Origin: Bacteroidia bacterium
GTDB taxonomy: Bacteria > Bacteroidota > Bacteroidia > Cytophagales > Cyclobacteriaceae
NCBI GenBank assembly: GCA_030432655.1
Contig: JAUILA010000007.1
Location: forward strand, 62,001-126,000
Length of the DNA stretch: 64,000 nucleotides
Direction of reading: 5' to 3'
Shown: positions 17,142-26,898 of the stretch, piece by piece
Position numbering within the stretch: the stretch's first letter is position 1
Layout: each line of letters starts with the position of its first letter
Translations under genes and position numbers: made by a program
The notes under the pieces: generated by a model
Told to the model about the DNA's origin: nothing
Seen by the model: only the letters and a program-made list of their open reading frames with translations
The model's database searches: none

Positions 17142-19586
17142 CTACTGCACCTGGAGCAATGAATCCAGAGCGTCAACCTTCTTACTGGTTAACACAACCA
17201 GTCTGCTGGTACTGTCCAGATAGGATATATATTCCGCCAAAGCCAGCTGCAAGTAATTCCGTGCCTCCTGTAAGTCACCAGCTTTTTGGTAATATTCACC
17301 CGCCCAGTCATAAGCTTTGGCACGCTTTTGCGTGCTTATTTTTGGGGATTCGGAAACCGTTAGCGTCTTATTCACATAGTACTGAGCCGAATCCAAATTA
17401 TTCATTTTGATGAAAAGTGCTATCAGCGCATTATAGCTTGAAATATGCCAGCTGTTAAATTCATCTTTATAGACATCGTTCTGAATGGCAAGCGCCTTAG
17501 AGAAATAAAAATGAGCACTATCGTATTGATCCAATGCAGAAAAGGTATGCGCCAGATTGTAGGTATTCGTGGCAGTTTCCGCATGTTTTTTGCCGTAAAT
17601 GTTCTCTGCTATTCGTTTTGCTTTTCTGTTATAAGGAAGAGCTTCTTCTGCATTCCCGTTAGATTTAAGCAATCCGGATAACAAGTTAAGGTTAGCCAGG
17701 GTTCCAGGGAAATTGGAACCCATAATCCGTTCGCACAAATCAAGCGATTTCTTTTGATAAATAATGGCCTCATCGTATTGTTTCAGATCAACGTAAATAG
17801 CTGCCTGAATATAATAACTCTCTGCCAGCTGGATATTATAATGATCGGGCCAGATATTCTCCTCTAGTGCGATTGTTTCCTTCATTAGATATTCGGCAGA
17901 ATCAAATTTGCTTTTGTTTTTGTAAACATAGGCCAGACGTTTTAATACATCAGTGTACATGCTGTCCTCGCGTGGATAATCGATCTTCTCATATAAATTC
18001 AGCGCCCTGTTTAACAATATGGCGGATGAGTCATAATTCCCAATATCCCGCTGATATAATCCCATCTGAACTACATTACGAATAAACGGAGGAGAGATTG
18101 TCAGCATGGAATCGAGTGCTAAATTTTCCGCCTGGTTTAACACCTTTCCGGCATTATCATAATCTCCCATGTTCCGGTAAGAGCTGCTGATTGTATTCAG
18201 CAATTCAAGTTTAATCGCTGCGGGCCCATTATATCCGGATAATTGCTGATGTCCTTTTTCAAGTAATTGAAATACTGTAAGCGTATCACCCTGAGCGAAT
18301 GATGGATCTGCTTCCCTGAATAAATTACTAAGAAAATTTTTTGTAAGTGTAGCCACCTGCTCATTCTGAACAGCTTTATCCCGCTGTTCCGTGGCCTCCC
18401 TTGCCTGCCATAAACTGGCCATCAGGCCGGCGAGCAAAGAAAGAATGATTAAGGAAAAACTAATCACCTGTAGCCTGTTTCTCCGAATGTATTTTTTTAA
18501 ACGGTACCCATTGCTTTGGGGCATTGCAAACAGCGGATAACCTTCTTCGAGCCGCTTAACGTCCTGAAGCAGATCAGCTGCTGAATTGTAACGCTCATCA
18601 GGATTTGCCTGGGTACATTTCGCAATAATAGAGGCAGGTTCTGCGGGTATGGCGGAAGAGATCTGCAATTCTGGCGTGTCGGTAAGCGGTCCTATTCTGG
18701 TAAGCTGCTCGGTAGAAGCCGCATAACTTCGCACCGGTGAAGTACCTGAAAGAACAGTATGCAGCAAGATACCCAGCTGATAGATATCTGTAGCGGCAGA
18801 TAAGGGTTGTCCGGCCAGCTGTTCCGGTGCTGCGATGGAGGGTGTACCAAAAAAGGTTCCGGGCTCATGATTTTCATCTTCATTAAGCTTCATGGAAATG
18901 CCAAAATCAAGCAGTTTTATCTGTCCAAGGCTATTTACAAATATATTGGAAGGCTTCAGGTCAAGGTGCAGCGTAAACCTGCTGTGCGCAAAGGCAACAG
19001 CCTTCACAACTTCTTTGAATAGTGCCAATCTGCCGGAAGTAGCAGGCTTCATTCGTTTCAGGTAGGTATCAACTGCCTCGCCATCCACAAACTCCATGAT
19101 AAAATACAGAATACCGTTCCCTGTAATACCGGCGTCCAGAAGCCTGGCTATATTCGGATGCTGAAGTCCGGCCAGGATCTGTTGCTCAGCTTTTTTGACA
19201 TTTTCCTTCCGAACCCTGACTGATCGGGCAGGAAAACATTTAATGGCTACACGCTGTTCAAACTCCCCATCGCAACGCTCAGCCAGGTAGACATTGCTCA
19301 TTCCCCCTTTTCCCAGTAAGGAATCCACGCGATAGTTCCCAACCACTTCACCTTGTTCCAGCGTGGGGATTTCCCCCGGGGACCACCCACCTGCCAGGGA
19401 TTGTTGTAATTCCTGGAAATACGCAATCGCTGTATCTTCACTTTTAAGCATCTCACGGAGAATGGTTTTTAGCGACTCCCTGTTTCCGCATGTTTGGTCA
19501 ATAAGCTTATCACGCTCTTCAGGCGGAACGCTCAGGCATTTCTCATAAACCTGTTCCAGTTCGGCGAGTGTATATCCTTCTTTCAT
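17142..19586 (-). CDS. Membrane-anchored Ser/Thr protein kinase with TPR domain
   Basis: An 814-residue protein. A Hanks-type kinase domain occupies residues about 85-350: glycine loop GKGGMSNVYLAE, Lys116 in VAIKCF, catalytic loop HLDLKPSN (Asp209), DFG 227-229, and APEQ. The usual Arg before the catalytic Asp is Leu208, so this is a non-RD kinase. One membrane helix (about 372-394) precedes a helical region with TPR repeats (about 430-800: YNLAHTFSALDQYDSAHFYFSKAL and similar). ATG 19586 overlaps the sigma factor stop as ATGA, so the two are translationally coupled. It probably phosphorylates the partner sigma factor or a related target; that is inferred from gene pairing. Confidence 0.92.
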   Translation of the reverse strand: MKEGYTLAELEQVYEKCLSVPPEERDKLIDQTCGNRESLKTILREMLKSEDTAIAYFQELQQSLAGGWSPGEIPTLEQGEVVGNYRVDSLLGKGGMSNVYLAERCDGEFEQRVAIKCFPARSVRVRKENVKKAEQQILAGLQHPNIARLLDAGITGNGILYFIMEFVDGEAVDTYLKRMKPATSGRLALFKEVVKAVAFAHSRFTLHLDLKPSNIFVNSLGQIKLLDFGISMKLNEDENHEPGTFFGTPSIAAPEQLAGQPLSAATDIYQLGILLHTVLSGTSPVRSYAASTEQLTRIGPLTDTPELQISSAIPAEPASIIAKCTQANPDERYNSAADLLQDVKRLEEGYPLFAMPQSNGYRLKKYIRRNRLQVISFSLIILSLLAGLMASLWQAREATEQRDKAVQNEQVATLTKNFLSNLFREADPSFAQGDTLTVFQLLEKGHQQLSGYNGPAAIKLELLNTISSSYRNMGDYDNAGKVLNQAENLALDSMLTISPPFIRNVVQMGLYQRDIGNYDSSAILLNRALNLYEKIDYPREDSMYTDVLKRLAYVYKNKSKFDSAEYLMKETIALEENIWPDHYNIQLAESYYIQAAIYVDLKQYDEAIIYQKKSLDLCERIMGSNFPGTLANLNLLSGLLKSNGNAEEALPYNRKAKRIAENIYGKKHAETATNTYNLAHTFSALDQYDSAHFYFSKALAIQNDVYKDEFNSWHISSYNALIALFIKMNNLDSAQYYVNKTLTVSESPKISTQKRAKAYDWAGEYYQKAGDLQEARNYLQLALAEYISYLDSTSRLVVLTSKKVDALDSLLQVQ

Positions 19587-20197
19587 GAACTGATTTTTGA
19601 TAAATGAACGAATAACCAATTGCGCGCCATTTGCCATTTGCGCTTCACTGTTGCCGGGGATATGTTTACCACTTCAGCGGTTTCCTTGATGCTTAGCCCA
19701 GCAAAAAAGCGGCATTCCACGATTCGCCCGTAAATAGTATCCTCTGCCTCAAGCTGCAACAGCAATTCGTTAAAGTTGATCAGTTTAGCCGATGTGGCAT
19801 CTGACATCACCAGCAACTCATGGACCTCATCTATTGACTCCGTCTTAATATTCTCCCCTCTTTTAATTGCTTTTTTACTACGCGCCGCATTCAGCAATAC
19901 CTGGCGCATGGCTTTGGCCGCCACGCTGTAATAATGCTTTCTGCTTTCCCATTGCGATTCTCCTTTAGCTAGTTTTAAATAAGCTTCATGGACAATGGCG
20001 GTAGTATTTAAGGTTGCGGCGCCATGGAAATTAAAGCGGATTCCCTTAGCAATCTTCCTTAATTCATTATAGATCACGGGAAATATGAATGCATACGCTT
20101 CTTCGTCACCTTCATAAGCTTGCCGCAAATACTGGGTAATATCTTCCTTCTCCGGAGAATTATTAACCTGACGGGCCTTATTGTTTGCCTGATTCAT
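19583..20197 (-). CDS. ECF-subfamily RNA polymerase sigma factor (TIGR02999-like)
   Basis: A 204-residue sigma-70-type factor. Region 2 spans about residues 30-100 (EAYAFIFPVIYNELRKIAKGI, TAIVHEAYLKL). Region 4 spans about 140-200 (YGRIVECRFFAGLSIKETAEVVNISPATVKRKWQMARNWL), including the helix-turn-helix. The family is regularly paired with Ser/Thr kinases rather than with a classical anti-sigma factor. No anti-sigma gene is nearby. It is followed by the kinase with an ATGA overlap. The 255-bp divergent region upstream contains interlocking inverted repeats. Confidence 0.94.
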   Translation of the reverse strand: MNQANNKARQVNNSPEKEDITQYLRQAYEGDEEAYAFIFPVIYNELRKIAKGIRFNFHGAATLNTTAIVHEAYLKLAKGESQWESRKHYYSVAAKAMRQVLLNAARSKKAIKRGENIKTESIDEVHELLVMSDATSAKLINFNELLLQLEAEDTIYGRIVECRFFAGLSIKETAEVVNISPATVKRKWQMARNWLFVHLSKISS

Positions 20198-20247
20198 TAT
20201 TCTCTAAAGTGTTACGCTTAAAAAAGGGTTGATGTCGGTACCGTACG

Positions 20248-20288
20248 AAAATTCAACAGGAGGAATTGAATTTTACCGGTAATTCAAT
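20248..20288. promoter_or_regulatory. Interlocking inverted repeats upstream of the ECF sigma factor
   Basis: AAAATTCAA (20248-20256) and TTGAATTTT (20266-20274) form a perfect 9-bp inverted repeat. ATTGAAT (20265-20271) also pairs with ATTCAAT (20282-20288) around the 10-bp palindrome TTACCGGTAA (20273-20282). Three TTGAATT-type half-sites in 41 bp suggest a cooperative operator in the region shared by the sigma factor gene (minus) and the lipoprotein gene at 20453 (plus). Confidence 0.45.
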
Positions 20289-20452
20289 ATATAAAAAATT
20301 ACTGAAGACCAACAACTTATGCCGGCTCTGGTAGAGTTAAAGACCTCCAGTTCATCTAAATACTACTCCCAGGATAGTGAAAACTTACCCTTTCAAGGGA
20401 TAGCTTTCGGAGGAATTCACTGTGAAGTCTGTAAATTTCCTATCTTGAATGC

Positions 20453-21406
20453 ATGAATTATTCTAACCATTACTATTTTAACCTGATCATCATCCTCTTT
20501 TTATCCGGATGTAACCCACCGGCTGATGAGAATACTGAATCCAGCACGGATAGTGAACCGACTACAGAAAGCCAATCATTAGTCACGGAAGTCATTACCA
20601 ATGCGATGGATTTCGAATTACCGGACTCACTCCCTTCCGGCTGGCATACGTTCCGTTACATCAATAAATCCGAAGAGGTTCATTTCTTTGTACTTGAAAA
20701 AATGCCGGACAGCATTCGGTTTGAGGATTACAAAAGGGACATATTCCCTCCCTATCTGGCTGCTAACGATTTGATGATCCAGGGTGACCCGGAGGCGGCC
20801 ATGGCTCAATTTGCAGACATCCCGGAATGGTTCAGCCGGGTGGAAGTCGGTGGGGGTGTAGGACTAACCTCTCCGCAAAGCACGGCCGAAGCCACTTTTT
20901 ACCTGGACCCGGGGACCTATGTGATGGAATGCTATGTCCGGATGCCCAACGGAACCCCTCATGCCCTGGTGGGGATGATTACAGAACTTATCATCACACA
21001 GGAAGAAAGTGAAATGGACCCGCCGCAGGCAGATCTTGAGATCTCGCTCTCCACAGAGGGAATTTCTTTTCCTGACACCCTGAATTCCGGTGATCATATG
21101 CTCTCTGTGCAATTCGTGGATCAGCAAAAATACGAACACATGCTTGGCCATGATATCAATCTTGTAAGACTGGAACAGGGTGCTTCACTGGATTCATTGG
21201 CAGGTTGGTTGAATACGGTAGATTTCCAGGCATTCAGGACCCCGGCGCCTACTGGCTTTGATTTTCTCGGCGGTATGGAGGACCTGCCGGCCGGACAAAC
21301 CGGGTACTTTCCTGCATCCCTGGAACCGGGAGACTATGTGCTGATCTCTGAAATACCTATGGCCCTGGACAGAAATATGTTTCATCGGTTCGTGGTGGTT
21401 CCGTGA
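20453..21406 (+). CDS. Lipoprotein with two tandem cupredoxin-like domains
   Basis: A 317-residue exported protein with lipobox LFLSGCNPP. Two related halves (about 45-165 and 180-317) share the pattern F-x-[LF]-PD-[ST]-L-x-SG-x-[HW]-x-[LF] at their start and L-[DE]-PG-x-Y-V-[LM] near their end (AEATFYLDPGTYVMECYV; FPASLEPGDYVLISEIP). This resembles cupredoxin-like folds, but I do not see a complete His-Cys-His-Met copper site. A TATCTTGA box overlaps the region just before the ATG, so the mRNA may be nearly leaderless. It is divergent from the ECF sigma factor gene. Confidence 0.75.
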   Translation: MNYSNHYYFNLIIILFLSGCNPPADENTESSTDSEPTTESQSLVTEVITNAMDFELPDSLPSGWHTFRYINKSEEVHFFVLEKMPDSIRFEDYKRDIFPPYLAANDLMIQGDPEAAMAQFADIPEWFSRVEVGGGVGLTSPQSTAEATFYLDPGTYVMECYVRMPNGTPHALVGMITELIITQEESEMDPPQADLEISLSTEGISFPDTLNSGDHMLSVQFVDQQKYEHMLGHDINLVRLEQGASLDSLAGWLNTVDFQAFRTPAPTGFDFLGGMEDLPAGQTGYFPASLEPGDYVLISEIPMALDRNMFHRFVVVP

Positions 21407-21420
21407 GAAAGAATCTGGAT

Positions 21421-21448
21421 AGTAGTAGCGTCCACGCTACTACTTTTA
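21421..21448 (+). terminator. Rho-independent terminator
   Basis: A perfect 10-bp stem AGTAGTAGCG / CGCTACTACT with a 4-nt loop, followed by TTT. It lies 15 bp after the stop codon of the lipoprotein gene ending at 21406. Confidence 0.8.
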
Positions 21449-21540
21449 ATCGGGCATTGGTCGTAGGTACTGTCTTAAAAGTCAACTATCCGTAGACCAT
21501 CCGCCACTGTCACCCCCGTCCGATAACCTGATTGTGTGCT

Positions 21541-21757
21541 TTTTTCCTCCAGACGGGGGTCTGGGATCGGAGATCCCCGGTAGGATTTGAGAGTAGGCCT
21601 TCGTCGCTACTGGATCCCGGGTTGCCCTGTCGGGCCCCCGGGATGACAATTACGCCATTCTTCCATGCACCCGGCCTGCCGGCAATCAGGGATGAAAAAT
21701 CCCGGATAGACCTGGCATCACATACATCCCCCCTGCCCCCTTCAAAGGGGGAAGTTT
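21541..21757. repeat. Non-coding stretch with nested palindromic elements
   Basis: The 355-bp gap 21407-21761 holds no convincing gene. It contains ATCCCGGG (21614-21621) pairing with CCCGGGAT (21637-21644) around an inner GCCC/GGGC hairpin, and a second hairpin CCCCC-TTCAAA-GGGGG (21736-21751). Base composition and palindromes are unlike the flanking genes and resemble dispersed intergenic repeats of the REP/BIME kind. A G/C-block hairpin at 26787-26832 looks related. Confidence 0.5.
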
Positions 21758-21761
21758 ATGA

Positions 21762-24700
21762 TTACTCCCCGCAGCTGCAATGTACATCCATTACTTCATG
21801 CCAGTCAAATCCCGGCGAATATGGTGAAATCTCCCAGGGGAATTTCGATCGTTCCTTCTCCGTATTGCCGATCTCATTCATGGTTTCGGTATCATAAAGC
21901 CTTCCGTTGACCATGGTATAGCGAACTGTTTCCGAGTTTTCAAGATCGTCCAGCGGATTCTTGTCAAGTACGATGAGGTCGGCAAGTTTACCCACTTCCA
22001 GGGTGCCGATCTGGTCTTCCATGCCGAGCATGATCGCCCCGTTTATTGTGGCAGTTTTCAGTGCCTCCATGTTGGTCATACCACCCTGCCCCATCATCCA
22101 TAATTCCCAGTGGGCCCCGAGTCCCTGCAATTGTCCGTGAGCGCCAAGATTCACTTTCACCCCGGCATCACTCAGTTTTTTGGCCCCTTGAGCCACCAGG
22201 ATGTGTCCGTTTTCATATTCTTCGTCCGGTACCATCGTGCGGTGACGGGAGCGCGAGTCAATCGCCCCCCTCGGATAATATTTCAGCTGTTTTTCATTCT
22301 CCCAGACATTGTCCCGCTGGTAAAAGAAATATTCGCCATTGAGTCCGCCATAATTCACGATTAACGTCGGCACATAGTGAGTTTTACTGTGGCTCCATAA
22401 TTCTATCACATCCTTGTAGAGTGGTGCTACCGGGATGTTATGTTCGATTGTCGTATGACCGTCCATGATCATGGACATATTATGAAAGAAGGTACTGCCT
22501 CCTTCAGGCACCACAAGCATTTCATATTCACGCGCAGCCTGAATTACCTGCTGGCGTTGATCCCTGCGTGGCTGGTTATAACTTTTAACGGAGAATGCAC
22601 CAAATGCTTTAGTACGCCGGATAGCACTCCGTGCATCATCCAGGCTGTTGATCACTGCCTTGAAGTCCCCATCGGCTCCGTAAAGGATAATACCTGTCGA
22701 GAAAAGACGCGGTCCGACCATTTCCCCGGCACGTATCATTTCAGCCATGCCAAATACTGTTTGCGAATTGGCGGAAGGGTCATGAGCAGTAGTCACTCCA
22801 TAGGCCAGGTTGGCGTAAAATGGCCAGTGTTTCTGCGGCATAAGGCCAAAGCCGAACGAACTGGTATGTGCATGCACATCGATAATTCCCGGCATGATGG
22901 TTTTACCGGTGGCATCCACCACATAGGCATTTCGCGGTACTTCCACCGATGAGGTCGGACCCATCGCCGTGATTTTATTATCTGTAACTACTATCGTACC
23001 ATTCTCAATTACCTAATCGCCCTCCATGGTGATGATCCGGGCATTGGTGAATGCGGTGATTCCCCCGGGTACATCGGATTCAATTTCCAGCCTGATTTTG
23101 ATCCCGGTGGTATCCATTGCCGGTAAGCTGTCCGGCGCTCCCTCCAGGAAGGTGTATTTCTCAATCAGGGGGACACTGTAATACTCATCACCCAATGTCC
23201 ACCGTACCTCGCGGCTGTCCGCAGACCAGTGCAGGTTTACGCCGGCATCCCGTGAAAGCTGCGCTACCGGAACGGACTTGGTATTAGCATCCAGGTCCAG
23301 GGTTTGTCCGATCATGGGCATGGGCACAACATAGGCCTTGTGCAAATAGATGAAAGCAATCCATTTATTGTCCGGGCTCGGGATGAGCCTGTTGGCGTAC
23401 TTCGAAGTAACATGGCTGCGCTCATCCTCGCCGTTGAGGTCAACACTTTTTAGCGTTTTGGTAAGGTTTCCGAAGAAATAACCGCCCGTCTGGAAGAAAA
23501 TACGATCACCCGCGGCATTAAATGCAGGAAAACTTCCTGAATTGACCAGACGTTTGGGTTCACCCCCGGATGCCGGGATCGTATAGATTCCCGGGTCCGT
23601 ACCAAAAGCATTCGACAGCAATGACTGCTCTCCTTCTTTAACGTATACAATCGTACTACCATCCGGCGAGAATGAAGGATTACTGAACAGCCCTTTGACA
23701 GCAGTTACTTTAACAGGCGAACCGATTCGCCGGGTTGTCAGGTCGAGGGTATGGACCGCACCTAACGCTTCATCATTCCAGGAAACGAATGCCAGGCGGG
23801 AGCCATCCTGTGATAAGGAAGGGTGGTAAGCAAAGGCGTCTTCAAGGTCAACCAGGATCTCAGGTTCGCCATCCGGCAACGCCTTTCTCCAGATTTTTCC
23901 AACTGCCTGAAAAATGAGATGCTGTCCGTCCGGTGTTGTGACCGCATCCCGGATCACGTTGGCATTAAATTTCTCCGGTGCTGCATCATTTTCAAAGTGC
24001 AGTGTATTTGCGATCTGTACGCTCACTTCCGCTTCAAACGGGATCTGTGAAACTTCATAGGAGGATACGTTCACCTTATGTATCCCTCCCTTCGCCCAGA
24101 AAATGATCTGACTGCCATCATTTGTCCAGCTGAAATTCGGGTATACACCAAAAATCGCCCAGGCTTCTGACTGATCCTTATCAAGCTCATCATATACGGG
24201 CCGTTCAACCCCGGTTTCCAGGTTACGGACAAACAATACGGATTTTTCCCGCACACGACGTACAAAGGCCAGGGATTTCCCGTCAGGAGAAACGGTTGGA
24301 CGGGCCGCGCCCCCGGGTCCGCCGGTGATGGTTTCCGTCTCTCCATCCTCAAATGAATACTTTTTGATCACATAGATCTGGCTGTTGGGATCCTTGTTGT
24401 ACTGGAACATGCCTCCCGGATAAACATCCTCGCTGTAATACATGTATTTCCCATCGGGTGAAACGGACGGCTCATTTACATCCTGCTGATCATTCTTACG
24501 TTTTGTAAGCTGAATGCCGCTTCCACCGGAAATATGATACAGCCACATTTCACCGGCACCCATCGAGCGCTGGGAAGTGAAGTGCTTACGTGCGATCAGG
24601 TAATCCCCGGAGGGCATCCATTCGCTGTTGTTGAGCAGGCGAAAATCTTCTTTGGTCACCTGCCGGGCATTCTCCCCGTCAATGTCCATCACCCAGATAT

Positions 24701-25031
24701 TATCACCGCCCCCGGCATCGCTGGTAAACGATATCTTTGACCCGTCCGGACTGAATTTAGGCTGGACTTCCATCGGGATGCCCGTGCGTAACGCCGTGGC
24801 CTTTCCCCCGGAAGCAGGCATGATATAGATATCTCCGAGCAGATCAAATACAATCTGGCTGCCATCGGGACTGATATCAAGATTCATCCAGGTGCCTTCG
24901 GTAGTAGTGAAGGTATGAGTGGTATAATTGAAGGATTCTCCCGGGTCGGATACATCCCACGATTTTTTCTTGTCCTGGCCATTTCCGGAAAGGAACGCCA
25001 GCAGCAAACTTGCGGTGATCAGGTACTTCAT
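21762..25031 (-). pseudogene. TolB-propeller amidohydrolase interrupted by an in-frame TAG
   Basis: One 1,089-codon reading frame runs from ATG 25031 (signal peptide MKYLITASLLLAFLSGNGQ) to 21762 and is broken only by a TAG at 23013-23015. The N-terminal part (about residues 40-650) is a WD40/TolB-like propeller (LDISPDGSQIVFDLLGDIY, PKFSPDGSKISFTSDAGG). The C-terminal part is a metal-dependent amidohydrolase: GIIDVHAHT, then Lys in SVKSYNQP, His in TTIEHN, and LADLIVLDKNPL. The reading frame is continuous on both sides (ITMEGD, stop, VIENGTIVVTDNK), so a single GAG-to-TAG change would explain it. It may be a recent pseudogene, a read-through gene, two polypeptides, or a sequencing error. Confidence 0.85.
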
Positions 25032-25210
25032 GAAATTGGATTGGTTAACTGATCCCTGAAGATAGGTAAAATATAAAAACTGATTCAGGCAGACGCCTTC
25101 CGGTATTGAAATAATATTCATCTCTTCCTTCTGCCTCTGGTGTAATTATCCTTCGGGATATCTTAAAACATTCCGACCTTACACTTATTACAGTTTAACC
25201 TAAACACACC

Positions 25211-26770
25211 ATGATGAAATCCCTGACCACCTGCCTGCTGTTTGTTGGCGTTGTCTTTTTCGCCTCCGGACAGGAACAAATAGATTATGACGCCATTTCA
25301 AAAATCAAGACGGAAGGACTTGAGAACTCTCAAATGGAGCACATTGCATCGTACCTCACCGATGTTTCAGGGCCTCGCCTGACCAATTCTCCCGGCCTTA
25401 AAAGAGCCTCTGACTGGGCGGTGGAAGAAATGAAGAAGTGGGGCATGGAGAATGTCAAACTGGAACCCTGGGGCGAATTTGGTAAAGGATGGGAAGTGGA
25501 GAAGAGCTACGTGGCCATGACAGAGCCTTACTACATGCCGTTTATTGCAGTTCCAAAAGCCTGGACCGGCAGCACCAAAGGCGAAGTTACAGGTGAAGTG
25601 ATCCTTGTAAACATTGAAGAAGAAGAGGATATGGAGCAGTATAAAGGCAAACTGAAGGGTAAGATCGTCCTGATCGCTAATGACTACGACCTGACGGCTA
25701 CCTTCGACCCGGATGGAAATCGTTATACCGATGAAGAACTCAAGGAAATGCAAAATACACCTATCAGCCGGGGAGGCGGAGGCGATTATTCAGATCGTTA
25801 TGCCAGGTGGCGTGCAATGCGGGCACTGATGAATAAGGTAAGCACGTTCCTTACTGAAGAAAAACCTGCCCTGGTCATTAACGGACGGCGCGGAATGCAC
25901 GGAACGTTATTTACTTCCAATGGAGAATCATACGCTCCGGATGCAGAAATAGCCGGCCCTGCCCTCGAAATGGCACCTGAGTATACCAACCTGATGAAAC
26001 GATTGCTGGAAAAGGATATTACGGTAAAACTGGAAGCCGAGATTACTACAAAGTTTTTTGAAGACGATTATCAGGGCTATAATGTAATTGGTGAAATACC
26101 TGGTTCCGATCCTGAATTGAAGGATGAGGTAGTTATGATAGGTGGTCACCTTGATTCATGGCATGGAGGCACCGGGGCCACTGACAATGCATCCGGATGT
26201 GCGGTAATGCTTGAAGCGGCACGGATTATACAGGAGCTGGGACTGAACCCGAAGCGTACTATTCGTGTAGCGCTCTGGACCGGAGAAGAGCAGGGCATCC
26301 ATGGCTCACGCAACTATGTGAAAAATCATTTCGGAGACCGGGAAACGATGGCACTCAAGCCGGAACATGAAAAATTATCGGCGTACTACAACATTGATAA
26401 CGGCACCGGACGTATCCGGGGTGTGTATCTGCAGGGAAATGCTGCAGCACGGCCTGTATTTTCCAGCTGGTTCAGCGCTATGTCTGACATCATCGAAACA
26501 CCGACCATTACAATCAGGAATACCGGCGGCACCGATCACCTTGGATTTGATGCCATCGGATTGCCGGGATTCCAGTTCATCCAGGACGAAGTCGAGTACA
26601 ACACCCGTACGCACCATACCAATATGGACGTGTATGATCGTCTGGAAATGGACGATCTTAAACAAATAGCTACCGTTATTGCCATAATTGCCTACCATAC
26701 GGCTGAGCGTGAAGAGCTGATGCCGCGTGAAACCCTACCGGTAGCAGAAACACAGACCGGGTCGAATTAA
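25211..26770 (+). CDS. Secreted M28-family zinc aminopeptidase (paralogue)
   Basis: A 519-residue exported peptidase with signal peptide MMKSLTTCLLFVGVVFFASGQ. The PA-like insert (about 95-290) is followed by the M28 core: GGHLDSWHGGTGATDNASG (His and bridging Asp), WTGEEQGIHGSRNYV (Glu pair), Asp in YYNIDNGTGRI and the final His in TRTHHTNMDVYD. It is clearly related to the peptidase at 2604-4160 by domain order and motifs. It is divergently transcribed from the broken amidohydrolase and probably acts on the same peptide pool. A G/C-block hairpin lies past its 3' end. Confidence 0.94.
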   Translation: MMKSLTTCLLFVGVVFFASGQEQIDYDAISKIKTEGLENSQMEHIASYLTDVSGPRLTNSPGLKRASDWAVEEMKKWGMENVKLEPWGEFGKGWEVEKSYVAMTEPYYMPFIAVPKAWTGSTKGEVTGEVILVNIEEEEDMEQYKGKLKGKIVLIANDYDLTATFDPDGNRYTDEELKEMQNTPISRGGGGDYSDRYARWRAMRALMNKVSTFLTEEKPALVINGRRGMHGTLFTSNGESYAPDAEIAGPALEMAPEYTNLMKRLLEKDITVKLEAEITTKFFEDDYQGYNVIGEIPGSDPELKDEVVMIGGHLDSWHGGTGATDNASGCAVMLEAARIIQELGLNPKRTIRVALWTGEEQGIHGSRNYVKNHFGDRETMALKPEHEKLSAYYNIDNGTGRIRGVYLQGNAAARPVFSSWFSAMSDIIETPTITIRNTGGTDHLGFDAIGLPGFQFIQDEVEYNTRTHHTNMDVYDRLEMDDLKQIATVIAIIAYHTAEREELMPRETLPVAETQTGSN

Positions 26771-26786
26771 TTGTTAACCTCATCTT

Positions 26787-26832
26787 CCCCCCTGTCAGAC
26801 CTGAAGTCTGACGCAAAGGGGGGCCAGGGGGG
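26787..26832. repeat. Large G/C-block hairpin, possible dispersed repeat or terminator
   Basis: CCCCCCTG (26787-26794) can pair with CAGGGGGG (26825-26832) or the nearer GGGGGG (26818-26823). Inside, TCAGAC (26795-26800) pairs with GTCTGA (26806-26811) across a 5-nt loop. It lies between the M28 gene and the next plus-strand gene. Its C-block and AAAGGGGG features resemble the hairpin at 21736-21751. Confidence 0.5.
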
Positions 26833-26898
26833 TGTAAACCTGGTTTCAAAACTCCGGGGATTTTCTTATATTCTGAGGTTAATTTTAAAAACTCCAGA

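Noticed and set aside
21532-21897. A 121-codon open frame in the palindrome-rich gap
   Set aside because: It is built from repeats and overlaps the end of the amidohydrolase gene in the other strand.
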